In this document: piece by piece, positions 11,098-23,610 of the stretch
How positions within the stretch are numbered: the stretch's first letter is position 1
Layout: every line of letters starts with the position of its first letter
Source: Locusta migratoria
Lineage: Eukaryota > Arthropoda > Insecta > Orthoptera > Acrididae
Length of the DNA: 64,000 nt
Assembly: GCA_026315105.1 (NCBI GenBank)
Contig: CM048744.1
Span: 906,049,094-906,113,093, forward strand
Direction: 5' to 3'
Position numbers and translations under genes: made by a program
Notes under the pieces: model-generated
Database searches by the model: none
Seen by the model: the letters and a program-made list of their open reading frames with translations, nothing else
Told to the model about the DNA's origin: nothing

Positions 11098-14000
11098 GTT
11101 GTTGTGGTCTTCAGTCTGGAGACTGGTTTCATGCAGATCTCCACAATGCTCTATCCTGAGCAAGCCTCTTCAACTCCACATAAGAACGGCAACCTACATC
11201 TGTCTGATTCTGCTTACTGTATCTATCTCTTTGTCTTCCTATACGGTTTTCACTCCAAACACTCCCCTCCAATGCTAAAGTCACGATTCCTTGATGTCTA
11301 AGGAAGTGTCCTACCAATCGATTCCTTCCTTTAGTCAAGATATTCCGGAAATTCCTTTTCTCCCAAATTCTGTTCGGTACCTCCTCCTTAGTTACGCGAT
11401 CCACCCACCTAATCTTCAGCATTCTTCTGTAGCACCACATTGCAAAAGCCTCTATCCTGTCCTTGTTCGGACTGTTCATCGTCCATGTTTAACTCCCATA
11501 CAAGGCAACACTCCACACAAATGCCTTCAGAAAAGACTTGCTTAAGCATAAATCAATACTCGATGTTATAAAATTTCTCTTTTTCAAGATCGCTTTTCTA
11601 TCCATTGCGATTCTGCATTTTATATTCTCTGTACTGCGAACGTCATTTGTTATTTTACTGCCCAAGTAACAATACTCATTGTTTCGTTACCTAAGCTAAT
11701 TCCTTCTGCATCACCTCATTTTCTTAGACTGAATTCCATTACCCTTGTTTTGCTCTTGTTAATGTTCATCTTATATGCACCTTTCAGCACACTGTCCATT
11801 CTGTTCAACTGATCTTGTAGGTCCTTTGCTGTCTCTAACAGAATTACTATGTTGTCGGCAAAACGCAATGTTTTTAACTCTTCACCCTGAACTTTAATTC
11901 CTTCTCCAAATTTCTCCTCGCTTTCCTCTATAGCTTGTTCAATGTACAAATTGAATAACATTGGAGAAAGGGTACAACCCTGTCTTACTCCCTTCCCAAC
12001 GACTGCATCCCTTTCATGCCCTTCAACTCTGACAACCGTTGTCTGGTTTTTGTACAAGTTGTAAATAACCTTACACTCTCTATATTTTACTCCTGTTTAC
12101 TTCAGAACTTGAAAGAGTTTATTCCAATCAACATTGTCAAAAGCCTTCTCCAAATCTACAAAAGTTAGAAATGCAGGTTTGTTTTTCCTTAATCTATCTT
12201 CTAGGAAAACCCCTAAAGTGAGGATGGCCTCCGGTGTTCCTGCATTTCTCCTGGACCCAAAACGATCTTCCCCAAGGTTGGCTTCTACCAGCTTTTCCAT
12301 CCTTTTGTAAATAATTCGTGTTAATATTTTCAGCCATGACTTATTAAACTGATTGTTCTGTAATTTTCACACCTGTATGCACCTGCTTTCTTTGGAATGG
12401 GGATTATTACATTTTTCTTAAAGTCTGAGGGTACTTCGCCTATCTCATAGATGTTACACACCAGGTGAAACAATTTTGTCCTGACTGGTTCTCCCATAAA
12501 CTACAGTAGCTCTAAAGAATGTCATCTACTCCAGACGCCTGTCAGGTCTTTCAGTACTCTATCAAATTCATCTCTCAGTATAGTATCTCCTATTTCATCC
12601 TCATCTACTTCTTTTCCCCATCTTACAATATTGCCTCTAAGTTCATTTCTTTCGTAGAGCCAATCTATATACTCTTTCCACCTTTCAGCTTTCCCTTCTT
12701 TGCTGAGAACTGGTTTTCCATCTGTGTTCTTGTTATTCATAGAGCTGTTTTTCTTATCTCCAAATATCTCTTTTTAATTTGCTGTAGGCTGTATCTATTT
12801 TCACCTATTTATACATTCTTCTACATCCTTGCATTTGCCGTCTAGCCTATCCTGCTTAGCCATTTTGCACTTCCTGTCAATCTCATTTCTTATTCGTCTG
12901 TACTCCATTTTGCCTGTTTCATGTACTGCATTTTTATATTTTCTCCTTTCATCGATTAAATTTAGTATGTCCTGTGATATCCAAGGATTTTTTTGTAGGT
13001 TTTCCTACCTATTTTGTCCTCTGCTGCCTTCACTGTTTCATCTCTTAGTGCTACCCATTCTTCCTCTACTGTTTTATTATCCCCCGTTTCTGTCAATTGT
13101 TGCCTAAAGCTCCCTCTGAAATTCTCATGATCTTCAGGTCACTTCAGTTTATCTAGGTCCCATCTCCTTATTTTCCTACCTTTTATGCAGTTTTTTTCAC
13201 TTTCAGCCTACAATTCATGACCAATAAGTTATGGTCAGAGTTTATATCTACCCCTGGGTATGTCTTGCACCTTAAAACCTGGTTCCAGAATCTATGTATT
13301 ACCATTATAAAATCTATCTGGTATCTCCTGGTGTCTCCTAGTTTCTTCCACATATACAACCTTCTTTTGTGATTCTTAAACCAGGTGTTTCTTATAACTA
13401 AATTAGGTTACATGAAAAATTCTACCAGAAGTCTTCCTCTTTCATTTATTTTGCCCAGAGGATATTCACCTACTATCTTCCCTTCCCTTCCTTGTCCTAC
13501 TACCGAATTCCAGTCTCCCGTCACAATTAAGTTTTCCTCTCCCTTAAGTGTCTGAATAATTTCCTTCACCTCCTCATACATTTCTTTGATCTCTTCATCA
13601 TTGGCAGAGCTAGTTGGCATATAAACCTGTACTACTGTGGTCGGTGTTAGCTTTGTATCTATCTTGACTATGATAATGCTATCACTGTGTTGCTCATAGT
13701 AGTTTACCTGCATTCCTATTTTATTATTCATTGTCAGACCTACTCCTGTAATACCCCAACCGATTTTGTATTTATATTCCTGTACTCACCTGACCAGAAA
13801 TCCTGTTCCTCTTTCCACCCAACTTCACTAATCCGCACCACATCTAACTTCAACCTATCCATTTCACTTTTTAAATTTTCTATCTTCCCTACCCGATTAA
13901 GGGACCTAACATTCCATGCTCGGATCCATAGAATGCCAGTATTGTCTTTCCTGACGATCACCTCCTCCTCAGTAGTCGCCGCCCGGAGATCTGAATGGGG

Positions 14001-14330
14001 GACTATTTTACCTCCGGAATATTTTACCCAAGAGGATGCCATCTTCATATGTTCATACAGTAGAGCTGCATTTCCTTGGGAAAAGTAACGGCTGTAGTTT
14101 CCCATTGCTTTCAGCCGTTGGCAGTAACTGTGTGGCAAAGCCACATTAGCTGATGTTGCAAGGCCAGATCAGTCAGTCATCCAGACTGTTACCCCTGTAA
14201 CTACTGAAAATGCTGCTGCCCTCTTCAAGAACCACACGTTTATCTGGTCTCTCCACAGATACCCCTCCACTACGATACGGCTATCTGTATTGTTGTGGCA
14301 CGCGAGCCACTCCACCTCGGCCATATCTGT
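11096..14330 (-). pseudogene. RTE/BovB-like LINE, near full length (RTE copy 1)
   Basis: Minus-strand non-LTR retrotransposon of about 3.2 kb. From the 5' end at right: an APE-type endonuclease at 14070-13410 ('AWNVRSLNRVGKIENLKSEM', then 'VYMPTSSANDEE' and 'VTGDWNSVVG'); a linker; RT blocks 'FVDLEKAFDNVDWNKL' near 12170 and 'GVRQGCTLSPMLFNLYIE' near 11960; and a C-terminal region 'IEAFAMWCYRRMLKIRWVD' at 11450. The catalytic motif reads FADN instead of FADD, and stops and frameshifts separate the blocks. The 3' end (ACTGAAGACCACAACAAC in minus reading) abuts the Penelope fragment. Clade assignment is by motif recognition. Confidence 0.9.
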
Positions 14331-16688
14331 GGTTGAAGGGATTGGATAGCGATCTATCCTTCACTAAAATATTTTGGGATCCTTCCTGGAGTATTCAAAG
14401 TTATAAAAATATCATTTGTAATTTCTTATGTACTTTCAATTTCTTACCAACATAATTGGTGACCAAAGACAAACAAAATAAACTTAAGATAAGATACAAT
14501 TGTACAACGAGTAGGCAAATAAGGAATAAACTAATAATATTTTACCAGTCACAAAGAGATACGACAGCTATAGCAGAAGGCTGAAGTTTTGGAACTTTCT
14601 ACGTCAAAATAGAGTCCAGAAATGTACGAGCTCCATCAGCAAGGTATATGCCATAAGCATACAAACATGATGAATATGTCATTATCAACTACTCCACAAT
14701 GCAGTTAAGAGGGCCTACGTTCACACTTACACAACCTCTCATATGGTTTGTCATTCTATAGAATATCTTCAAACAACACAAAAATAAAGACTAAAAAAAA
14801 TTCTCTTTTACAACCAACGACCTCGATCAGTGAGCAGCAGTCATAGTCTTTGATGTGTTACTATAGCCACCACATCAAGATTCGTATATTACACTCAAAT
14901 CATCGTTGATTGTTCACTGTATATAGTTACCTGAGCAGCGAATATGACAGGTGATCTACGAAGAAAAACTTGGGTATAAAAGTACAAGCATTATATTGTA
15001 TTATTTGTTACTGTATGTCTGGTCGCAACAGCTTCCCCAACAACTTCTGCCTACATTTAAGCTTATGAAGGTCATTCTCTTGACACATTACCCTAAATAG
15101 CTGACCCTACAGGCCTACAGTCGATATCAATATCTTCTGTAACATCAGCTGTCGCCTCTGCAATGGAAGCCGACTGTGTGACTCATCACACATGTCATGA
15201 GAATCAAAGTTCCATCTCCTTTGTCCACAGTTTTCATAGCATTGGGTGAGAAGGCTTTTAAATATTTCACTTTATTATTCTGAGTGTAGTGTTTTGTGTT
15301 AAGTGCTTGCAAATGAATTTTTACAATTTGTGCTATTTTGACTTTGGTCAGTGGAAACTTCCTGATGATTCAAACTTCACATGTTATTTTGCTAATTTAT
15401 AGAATAGGTAAATTCTTCGTGTGTATTATCAAATGCATGGTATTTTAGCGAGTGTATAATCGTGAAAGTAGATTATTTGTTTGTGATCGGATTTTATGTT
15501 CATTGAGGTAAATATTTTTATATGTCAAATTACGTGTTTCTACTGCATATTCTATAGCCTATTGTTTGTGTTTGAGACTACTGGATTCATTATCAGTACT
15601 TCATAACGAATCTGATGACGTATTATGATTCACTGGTGTATTTTTATATATGATTTTCGTAATTGTATCTTATGTGTCCATGTGTAAGTCAACTTTGAGA
15701 TTTTAATCAAATTAGATGTCATGTTTAAGTAACATGTATATGCAACATTAAGTTATAGTTCAGTTATTTGGTTGTGATAGCTGTGTTCAAAATCAAAGTT
15801 GAAGTAAGGAACGAAATGGGCCATTATTTTTTATGTAGACAGCTAAGCTAATGAAGTTTTTTCAAAAGTGTTCCTGTGTAATTTAACTATACATATATTG
15901 GTGCTGTGGTACTTTCTACTGATGGTAGAGATTGAATTACAAAGAAATGGGACTAGATCATAAAGAAAAGAGGTTGGTTTAGCACATATGGAAATGTTAC
16001 ATGGACCTTGAGTTTTCAGATGCAGTACACTGAAACAGAAAATATCATAAAATATCGGGATACTAATTCTGAGGTAGTATAATATTTAGTGTGAGTGTAA
16101 GTGTAATTAATATCAGTTTTAAAAATTTCTCCAGTGTTTTCTTTTTTATGGTGGTGTAGTTGTAGATCTCTTAACATGGTTGTCTACTGTGCCAGCAGTT
16201 GGTACTGCTGGTTTTAGTTTATCTTGTTCCTTGTTCCTATGGTTGCTATGCTTAGCTGGTTATGATAGGCTGTTCTGAAGTATTTGTGGTAGAAATAAAT
16301 AGGTTGTACTTGATGCCCTTCATTACAAAAATAACCAGTAATGACAGTTTGATAACAAGTCATCTTTTTATTTTTTCATGATACCATCTTGCACATTAAT
16401 AATCAAACTAACTATTTACAACAGTTTCTAATTGTACTTCTGTAAATCTATAGATGTAATTTACATTCATAAGTGACTGCTAAATTGATGTAGAAAAGTG
16501 AAAAATAAATTTGAATAATACACACCATATCACTGACATATAAATTAATTGGCAGAATTAATTTATAAAGGCTGTTTGTAATAAACATAGTGATGCCTGT
16601 TTTCAATATGATTTACCTTCGTAAATGTTCTCCTATATGCCAATAAGCAGTCCATAAAAATTTGACATGGTATTCAATACCAGTCACG
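14331..16688. other. AT-rich non-coding DNA
   Basis: No open frame, repeat or RNA gene could be supported. It is consistent with intron or intergenic sequence 5' of the receptor exon. Confidence 0.5.
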
Positions 16689-16699
16689 TTTACAGGTTC

Positions 16700-16794
16700 A
16701 AAAATGTTCAAATGTTTGTAAATCTATTGGACCAAACTGCTATGGCCATCAGTACTTAGACTACAGACTACTTAAACTAACTTAAACTAAGTAC

Positions 16795-16848
<54 letters not shown>

Positions 16849-16939
16849 ACGCATGCCTGAAGGAGGACTCTAACCTGTAGTGGGATGGCTAACCAGTCTG
16901 TAGCATGACTCCTTATGCTATGCAGCCATTCTGTGTGGC
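16700..16939 (-). mobile_element. tRNA-derived SINE (variant B) with expanded (CA)n
   Basis: Minus-strand SINE with the tail ATGTTCAAATGTTTGTAAAT at left and an eroded tRNA-like head at right. It is flanked by an 11-bp duplication TTTACAGGTTC at 16689-16699 and 16940-16950. An uninterrupted CA run of about 50 bp (16798-16848) sits where sister copies have a short ACACACAC (for example near 56011). Confidence 0.85.
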
Positions 16940-17405
16940 TTTACAGGTTCTTCAGGTAATATCAGGGTATTACATACACTAGTTTCAATGTGATTCTCAG
17001 TCCGATTACAGTGAAACACCTATTTTATGTTTTCATGTGGTCCGTACTTTAAAAATTCAAAATTGAGTAAAATGCAGAATCAAGGAAAAGCGTTAAATTC
17101 TACAAATACAAGCACAAATAAATGTAATTGGATATGTGTATGATTAAAACTCGTAATCCTGTCCAATAGGCCAACATTGTATATTATCTGTGTAAGTGAA
17201 TGAAATTAAATGAACAACAGATAAATCTAGAATAGCACCAGTGGCATACTTAGGAGTGCAGCATAGGAACGTTATGAGTACTCGCTATGAGTACGGAATG
17301 AGACAATAGGAGACAGATTGTTGATTTTTATGTACAGAGAAATTTAGAAATGACTAAATATTTTTTCTATAAATGCCTTAAAATTATTAACCGGTGTAAA
17401 TACAT

Positions 17406-17441
17406 AAGGGTTGTTCCGAAAGAAATGCCTACTATTTCTTG

Positions 17442-17475
<34 letters not shown>

Positions 17476-18215
17476 GTGGATGTCCATACAAGTTATCCTT
17501 GGTGAAGTGCTAACGGTAGTTGGTGCCAGCAGAGGACTGTACCAACAATGATTCTGACATGGAAGCACCTATAAAACAGCAATGTGTGTTTGAATTTTTC
17601 ACTGTAGAAGAAATTTTGCTAACTGAAATTCATAAGTGAAGAAAATACAATAAACATGGGCAATGTTAGGTGAATAGTACGACAATTTCCAAGAGATGAA
17701 AGAGCATGCATGATGACAAGCTATGGCCCAGTTGACCCTGCAGAGCTGTCATCCCTTGCAATGAAGAGAGGCTTGATTAGATCAGTCAAGTGAAAACCTG
17801 AATGTTGGCTGCAATGCCTTGAATACAACGTTGCAACATTTTAGTAATCTCAAAATCTGTATGTGATGAGTCCTGCAGATGCTTACTAAGAAGAAAAAAC
17901 ACACCAAGTAGATATTCATTGGGACCTACTGGACCAATATGAAGCTGAATGTGACAATTTTGTGAATAGCATTGTCACTGGAGATGAGATGTGGTGTCAC
18001 CACTAGGAGGTGTAAGGAACTGGTTAGTCTCAGCTGGTTCGGAGTTTTACAAGTGCAGAATTCTGGCTCTGGTTCATAGTTGTCAAAAGTGCATAGCGAA
18101 TGGTGATGAAAAAATTATAGTCTAGACATGAAATATTGACCTATTTAGCCTTGATATTGTGATGCAGTTTCTATGACTACAAATAGGAGGCATTACTTTT
18201 GAAATGGCCCTTCTG
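17406..18215 (+). pseudogene. Mariner-type transposon relic
   Basis: Imperfect terminal inverted repeats bound the block: AAGGGTTGTTCCGAAAGAAA at 17406 and, inverted, AGAAGGGCCATTTCAAAAGT ending near 18214. Plus-strand translation of 17917-18003 gives 'HWDLLDQYEAEC' and then 'FVNSIVTGDEMWCHH', matching the mariner GDE(T)W catalytic block. An N-terminal 'IKQQCVFEFFTVEEI' lies near 17565. Many stops are present. A 29-bp T run (17444-17472) lies just inside the left end. Tc1/mariner assignment is from these motifs. Confidence 0.75.
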
Positions 18216-20143
18216 GAAACAATAACAATGACAATAAGAATTAATTTTAAGCAACTTTACAAAATTTTAGAGATAGTATCATTCTGTGTACTGTGAAATG
18301 TGGTTGAATTTATATCGGGTACTCTATTTGTATCAAGTATTCTGATCATGTTAAAAATAGGGCCATTAACCAGTCACATAACAATATAAAATCATTTACA
18401 GTTAGGCTATAAATCTAGAAAATTATAATGCTGAAAAGAATTCTGATAATAGAAGTATACGAAGCAAAAAATTAATTAGAGTCAGTCATGTAGTATCAGT
18501 CATGGAATAAGCCCTTGGAATGGAATGAGGTCTTTATACATTCATTAGTTTTAGATACCTTCACTACTCCATCATTACTACACCAGTAGAATGAAAATAT
18601 TAAAAATAAGCAAAATGTAAGCCATAGTTATGCTATTTAATAAAAACATATATTTGTATATCATTAGATGTTATCTTCAAGCAAGAATCATAATAATTTA
18701 AGAATATGACTTTGTTCATTCCTTCTTTATTAATAATAGAAAAAAGGTTAGAACTATAGGTATGTTGAACAAGTAAAGCTTTTCATCAATGAATTAGAGT
18801 CAACTCCTACAATTTTACTTTCATCCCATGTTATCAATAAACGACTACTCTAGAGCAAATTTTAAATTAGTTGATTAGTAGAAGGGAACTTATTTTGAAT
18901 AAAAACTGCTACTTCTCCAGTTATATTCACATGTTGACTATCACATGAATTCTAGTAGTCATACTTTTTGCTATGTCCTGGGTGGTGGCCACAGCAGAGC
19001 CATCTGTCTCACCCTGGCCTAGCTTGGTAGTGAAACATCCATCATTAAGCAAGTGACAGTCAATATGTTGTTTATATTTTTCTGGTGATGCAATAAATAA
19101 TATCAATAGTCAAACAAATATTTTAAACAAAATACCTTCTTATGTAATAAATTGGATGTACTCAAGACACTACCACTTGTCTTGTACATTTACAATGAAC
19201 ATTACTGCTTGTCATACAATTAAATGGAAAAAATCAATCCTTGTATCTACATAAACGGATAATTTGTGATAGGAGTGCCTTACTAGGTATATTTTTCATT
19301 ATTTTCTATCGCTTTCTGTGGTGGAAGGCTATTGTAGAGTTTATCACAACTCTGAACTTGTGATATTCCTCTTCTTCAGATGTCAGGTTTCAAGTCTCTT
19401 GTCTTTACATAGGATTTATCAAGAGAGCTCTTTAAGAACCTTTCGTTTGAAAAGGTGACAAAAATGTAGAGTATCAACATGTAGCTTTGTTTGTCTGGTT
19501 GGTGTAGTATCATTGAGTCTCGTTGTTTTCACTAAGTATTAATATATTATAGTGGCTTGTTTTTTGAACTTTTCAATCACAATAAACTTCTTGATTGTGT
19601 TTTTACTGAATTTATTCTTTGAATCCATTATTCATAAAATTTCGACAATACTTTTCCTTGTGTATCACCAAGTAGATCTAGCATTCTTATACTGTAGAAT
19701 ACAATACCAAACAATTCCTCTGCTGCTCTTAACTATAATTCTCTGCCTATTGCAAAGTAAAACCAATGTTACATGACTATTTAAGTAAACATTTCAAAAT
19801 TTATCTTTATAAATTAAATATTTCAGTTTCTTATTATACCTTATGTGTGTTGTGTTATACACTTGCACACGAATTTTAAGATGTGCAGTGTTATAATCTT
19901 TATTTAGACTTAGGTCCTTGCTCTCCATTCGCCTACTAAATAATACTGTATAATTTTGTTAATTTATGTGACAGTTATTAGATGGTGTGACACTTGCTTT
20001 TATGGCATATTGTGTATTACTTGGGTGTATGTGAGAGAGAGTACATGATTTGTTATCAGTGTTTCATAAAGATTCTAATGAGGTATCTAACAATATAACG
20101 ACAGTTTACAGCTTACCACAAAGACATACACAATAAAGAACAT

Positions 20144-20180
<37 letters not shown>

Positions 20181-21025
20181 AACACTTCACAGCCACACAA
20201 CTGTCATGTATGACTGACACACTCCATATCATACTCTGCAGTGAGGGAATAGGATAGGGTAGGGGAGGGAGGCATAGGAATTGTGTTTCATGGTGGTGGG
20301 GATGGATATAGGGCGGCATTACAGAGCATATACATATTAGATGGGTGGAATCAGATCCAGCTTAGGAATGGAATGGGGAGGTGGATGATGGGAGGAGAGC
20401 AAAATGAAGTATTATGTTCCACTAGCATATTTTTATGTCATTTTTCATAATTTCATCATATGTGAACATGGTTTAAAAAATGTAAATTCAAGATTTTAAT
20501 CAAACAATGTGTATTCTACGTCTATATAGTATGTACACAAAATTTCAAGTTATAGTTTGGGTATTAGGTTGCAATAGCTTTGTAAAAACCAAACCTAAAA
20601 AAATAGTAAATTCTTTTAACGAAATTTTAGAATAGGAGTATCATTTAAAACAGCTGATCAGAAATGCGCCAAGTGGTTTAGGTCTGTTTTATGGGTGTAA
20701 TGTTATTTTATACCTATGGTTTAGCTTTCTTGTGTTGAATAATAAAAAGTAAGATTTGACTATAAAGACAGGGTTTGGGTATGCAAATATAGAAATGTTA
20801 CAAACTCTTGATAAGTAGGCAAAATACAAGCAGATATCTTCTTTGTCTTGTCTATTGTGATTGTGCAATTTAATGTTCAACTACATTTGCTTTTATGATC
20901 TGTGAATTATAGTCATATTCAAGCTGCCAACCAATGGTATCCCAGTTATGAAGCTTTATGAACATGTTATTGCGTCTTATAATAGCATGAAAGTTGATCA
21001 TTTTGTGGTAGGACTGAAGTTATTT
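18216..21025. other. AT-rich non-coding DNA with one CA-rich repeat end
   Basis: No coding sequence could be supported. Around 20105-20400 a (CA)n run (20147-20178) and a purine-rich stretch resemble the terminal parts of the local Penelope-like repeats, but the match is weak. Confidence 0.4.
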
Positions 21026-21200
21026 TGATAAGATTGGTTGGTTGGTGTTTTGGGACAGAGGGTCTAAACTGCTAAGGTCTTCAGTGCCCAGTGAGGAGAG
21101 GACCGACTGACGGTAGGAAAGAAGGGAAACAGAGAGGAAATGCAGTTCAGGGAGGGAAGAAGGAAAAAGCACTTTACTACTTTGGGGCCCCGTGCTTGAC
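21026..21200 (+). mobile_element. Truncated repeat starting TTGGTTGGTTGG
   Basis: Begins TTGGTTGGTTGGTGTTTTGG and continues with words like CTAAACTGCTAAGGTCTTCAG. This resembles a common orthopteran tRNA-related SINE that I recall opening with TTGGTTGGTT and carrying an 'AAACTGCGAGGTCATCGG'-type segment. The rest is diverged. Confidence 0.45.
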
Positions 21201-21542
21201 ACGCACATACAAAAGAACTATGAGCCCCTGGGGAGGAGGTTCTTGGTGAATAATGTATAATTTTGTTAATTTTCTTCTATGTCTAACTTGTAAACTATCC
21301 TTGTTAGATTGGTGTATGTTCTATAATAATTCCTAAACTCTAGCGTTGTTTGAATCAGCTATACTGGACAAATATATTATACTGTTTGTTTCTACATGTA
21401 GTCAGAAACACTTCCTAAATTCCTTAACATTAAGAATGACAGTGTCATTCTAGAAAGATTTTGCTATAATAGTAACTGTAATATTTGATGTTTATCTTGG
21501 TTGATGCTGAATTTATGTAATGACACCTTTGACTTTCTTCAG

Positions 21543-21705
21543 GATTCTCTGTGGGTGTGCAAATTAATAAAAAGCCTTGCGGAATATTTTGTCCTGGCAA
21601 ATTATAGTTGGATTCTGGTGGAAGCCATCTACTTAAATTACCTGGTTTCCAATGCTGTTTTTTCTAATAGAACTCACGTGAAAAGCTATATTCTTTTAGG
21701 TTGGG
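21543..21705 (+). CDS. Class B (secretin-family) GPCR exon: TM3-ICL2-TM4 start
   Basis: A 163-bp exon lies between acceptor ...GACTTTCTTCAG (AG 21541-21542) and donor GTATGT (21706-21711). It starts in phase 0 and ends after one base of a codon. It encodes 54 residues beginning DSLWVCKL. Cys6 is the conserved TM3-top cysteine that pairs with ECL2. Residues 20-31, 'NYSWILVEAIYL', match the TM3 signature of class B receptors (usually NYxWxLVEGLYL). The exon ends '...YILLGW' plus G, the start of the hallmark GWG in TM4. The product would be a plasma-membrane peptide-hormone receptor. Departures are Ala for Gly and Asn for His in the EGLYLH block. The exact subtype (PDF receptor, PTH-type, DH31R or other) cannot be fixed from this piece. 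The partner exon is at 63384. Confidence 0.9.
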
Positions 21706-22646
21706 GTATGTACATTGCTGTCATAACTTACTGCTAATATTAAACCACTAATAGCAGCAGCAGTATTAGTTGTTGTTGTTGTTGTTGCTTGTGGTAGTGA
21801 TGAGACGTATTTGAACTTATGATTCAAGAAAACTTCTTCAGTCACTTTTTCTTGAAATGATATTTCTTCCATGATCCGGTTTTCAAACCTTCTCAGGTTG
21901 ATCATCAGGTGGATCATATTACAACAACATTTTAAGCGTTGTCTTGTTTAGGTCGTGTTTCGTATTTTATGATTACGTTAAATTTGCTGATTTACTTACT
22001 GCGACTGTATGGCCGGATTTTTGTTGTTAATTTCCAATTCTTGCGTCTTCTTTTGTTTAAGTCACAGTAGCACATCACCTTTTTTCTGTTGGGTTCTACA
22101 CTGCACTATAAACACCACTTTACCAGCGTCCAACATGTACTTTTACAGCTGCTGTTATTTACAAACGCCTAAATTCGAAGATATAACACTCTTTGTGCAG
22201 GTACGTTTGTTTTGAGTATGATACAGTCAGTTATTTAGCAAGTAATTTTGTCAATGTTAAACTGCAAAAGTGAATAATAAATACTGTCTGCATTGTTTCC
22301 ATAGTTTTTTTACTTAATGTGTATGTATACAATAAGTTAAAGAACAAGAATAAAATTCGTATTATTGCTATGTTTATTCATACACTAGTGGTGTTCCAGA
22401 ATATTAATATAGACTAGGTTCTGTTTATTGTGTTTAAAGACAGTACGAATCTGGTTGCTCTATTATTGTAGGATCGAAGGGGTAGGTATTTAGATGTGGG
22501 TAAAGCAATTATGTATTTGATCTGTAGTAGTAATTTCTCCTTATCAGAAATCATATGAAAGAGTTGTCATGAGTGGAGGGGGTTTTTATTTGAGGGGGGT
22601 GAGACAGGGGGGAGGAAGAGGCTGTTTGTGAGTTAGTTTCTTTACA

Positions 22647-23021
22647 TTAGTATGTTTTTTGGGTTGTGAGTGTCTGTTCAGAAATTGGTTGTTTTGTTTT
22701 TGTTGACTGAATTAATTTATCAATGACAGCAGGACTGTATCCATTGCTGATGGCAACTGATTTTATGAAGTTTGTTTCCCTTTGTCTTTCATTTGTGTCC
22801 ATTGGAATTTTGTGCATGCGATTTAACATTGATCGGAAAAAAGGTTTTTTTGTGTTGGTCTGGACGACAAGAAGAATTATGAATGGAGACATTTGTTGCT
22901 GTTGGTTTCCTGAAAATTTGGAAGTTGTGTTTCTGGTTTTTGTTAGACTACAACAGAAATAGACAACATAGCTGCTGAACTTAATAAATTGCACCCCAAA
23001 ATACAGTTCACAGTTGAACAT
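22647..23021 (-). pseudogene. Penelope-like RT C-terminal fragment, left arm
   Basis: The minus-strand open frame includes 'TNERQRETNFIKSVAISNGY' and 'SPAVIDKLIQSTKTKQPISE', nearly identical to the right-arm copy at 23177-23340. It is the thumb/connector end of a Penelope-like RT. The GIY-YIG part found in the right arm is missing here. Confidence 0.75.
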
Positions 23022-23074
23022 GAACCCCAGATGGAATCAACTATCTTGATCTAAAAATCTCTAACAAAAACCAG

Positions 23075-23610
23075 AAACACATCTTCCAAATTTTCAGGAA
23101 ACCAACAGCAACAAATGTCTCCATTCATAATTCTTCTTGCCATCCAGACCAACACAAAAAAGCATTTTTCAGATCAATGGTAAACCGCATGTGCAAAATT
23201 CAAATGGACACAAATGAAAGACAAAAGGAAACAAACATCATAAAATCAGTTGTCATCAGCAATGGATACAGTCCTGCTGTCATTGATAAATTAATTCAGT
23301 CTACAAAAACAAAGCAACCAATTTCTGAACAGACACACAACGAACAAAACCATCATTATAAGCCTACCTTTCCTCGGAAAGGTTTCATACCAAATTACAA
23401 ACCTCTTCAAGAAACATGAGATAAATATTAGTTTCTCCACAAACAACAAAATACAAAATAAAATCATCCACAAAACAAAAACCAACATAGATAAATTTCA
23501 AAAATGAGGTATCTATAAACTAACTTGCAACTCATGCCCAAGCTTCTGTATTGGTCAAACAGGAAGAAGCTTCACAACAAGATTTAAAGGACTATGGACT
23601 CACTCAGCCT
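23075..23610 (+). pseudogene. Penelope-like RT end plus GIY-YIG endonuclease, right arm
   Basis: RT tail 'VNRMCKIQMDTNERQKETNI' leads to 'SPAVIDKLIQ'. After a frameshift a linker 'INISFSTNNKIQNKIIHKTK' is visible near 23425-23485. At 23508 'GIYKLTCNSCPSFCIGQTGR' follows, a GIY-YIG module with Cys in place of the second Tyr, then 'SFTTRFKG'. Penelope-like elements characteristically join an RT to a GIY-YIG endonuclease. Stops and frameshifts make it non-functional. Confidence 0.8.

Noticed and set aside
12519..13107. Plus-strand hydrophobic frames opposite the RTE copy 1
   Set aside because: They are antisense shadows of the minus-strand LINE coding sequence. The same applies to frames opposite RTE copy 3 and the Gypsy on the minus strand.
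19552..19776. Hydrophobic 74-codon frame, considered as a TM1-TM2 receptor exon
   Set aside because: No class B TM1-TM2 motif (for example RN.IH.NLF) and no convincing splice sites. AT-rich DNA readily gives such frames.
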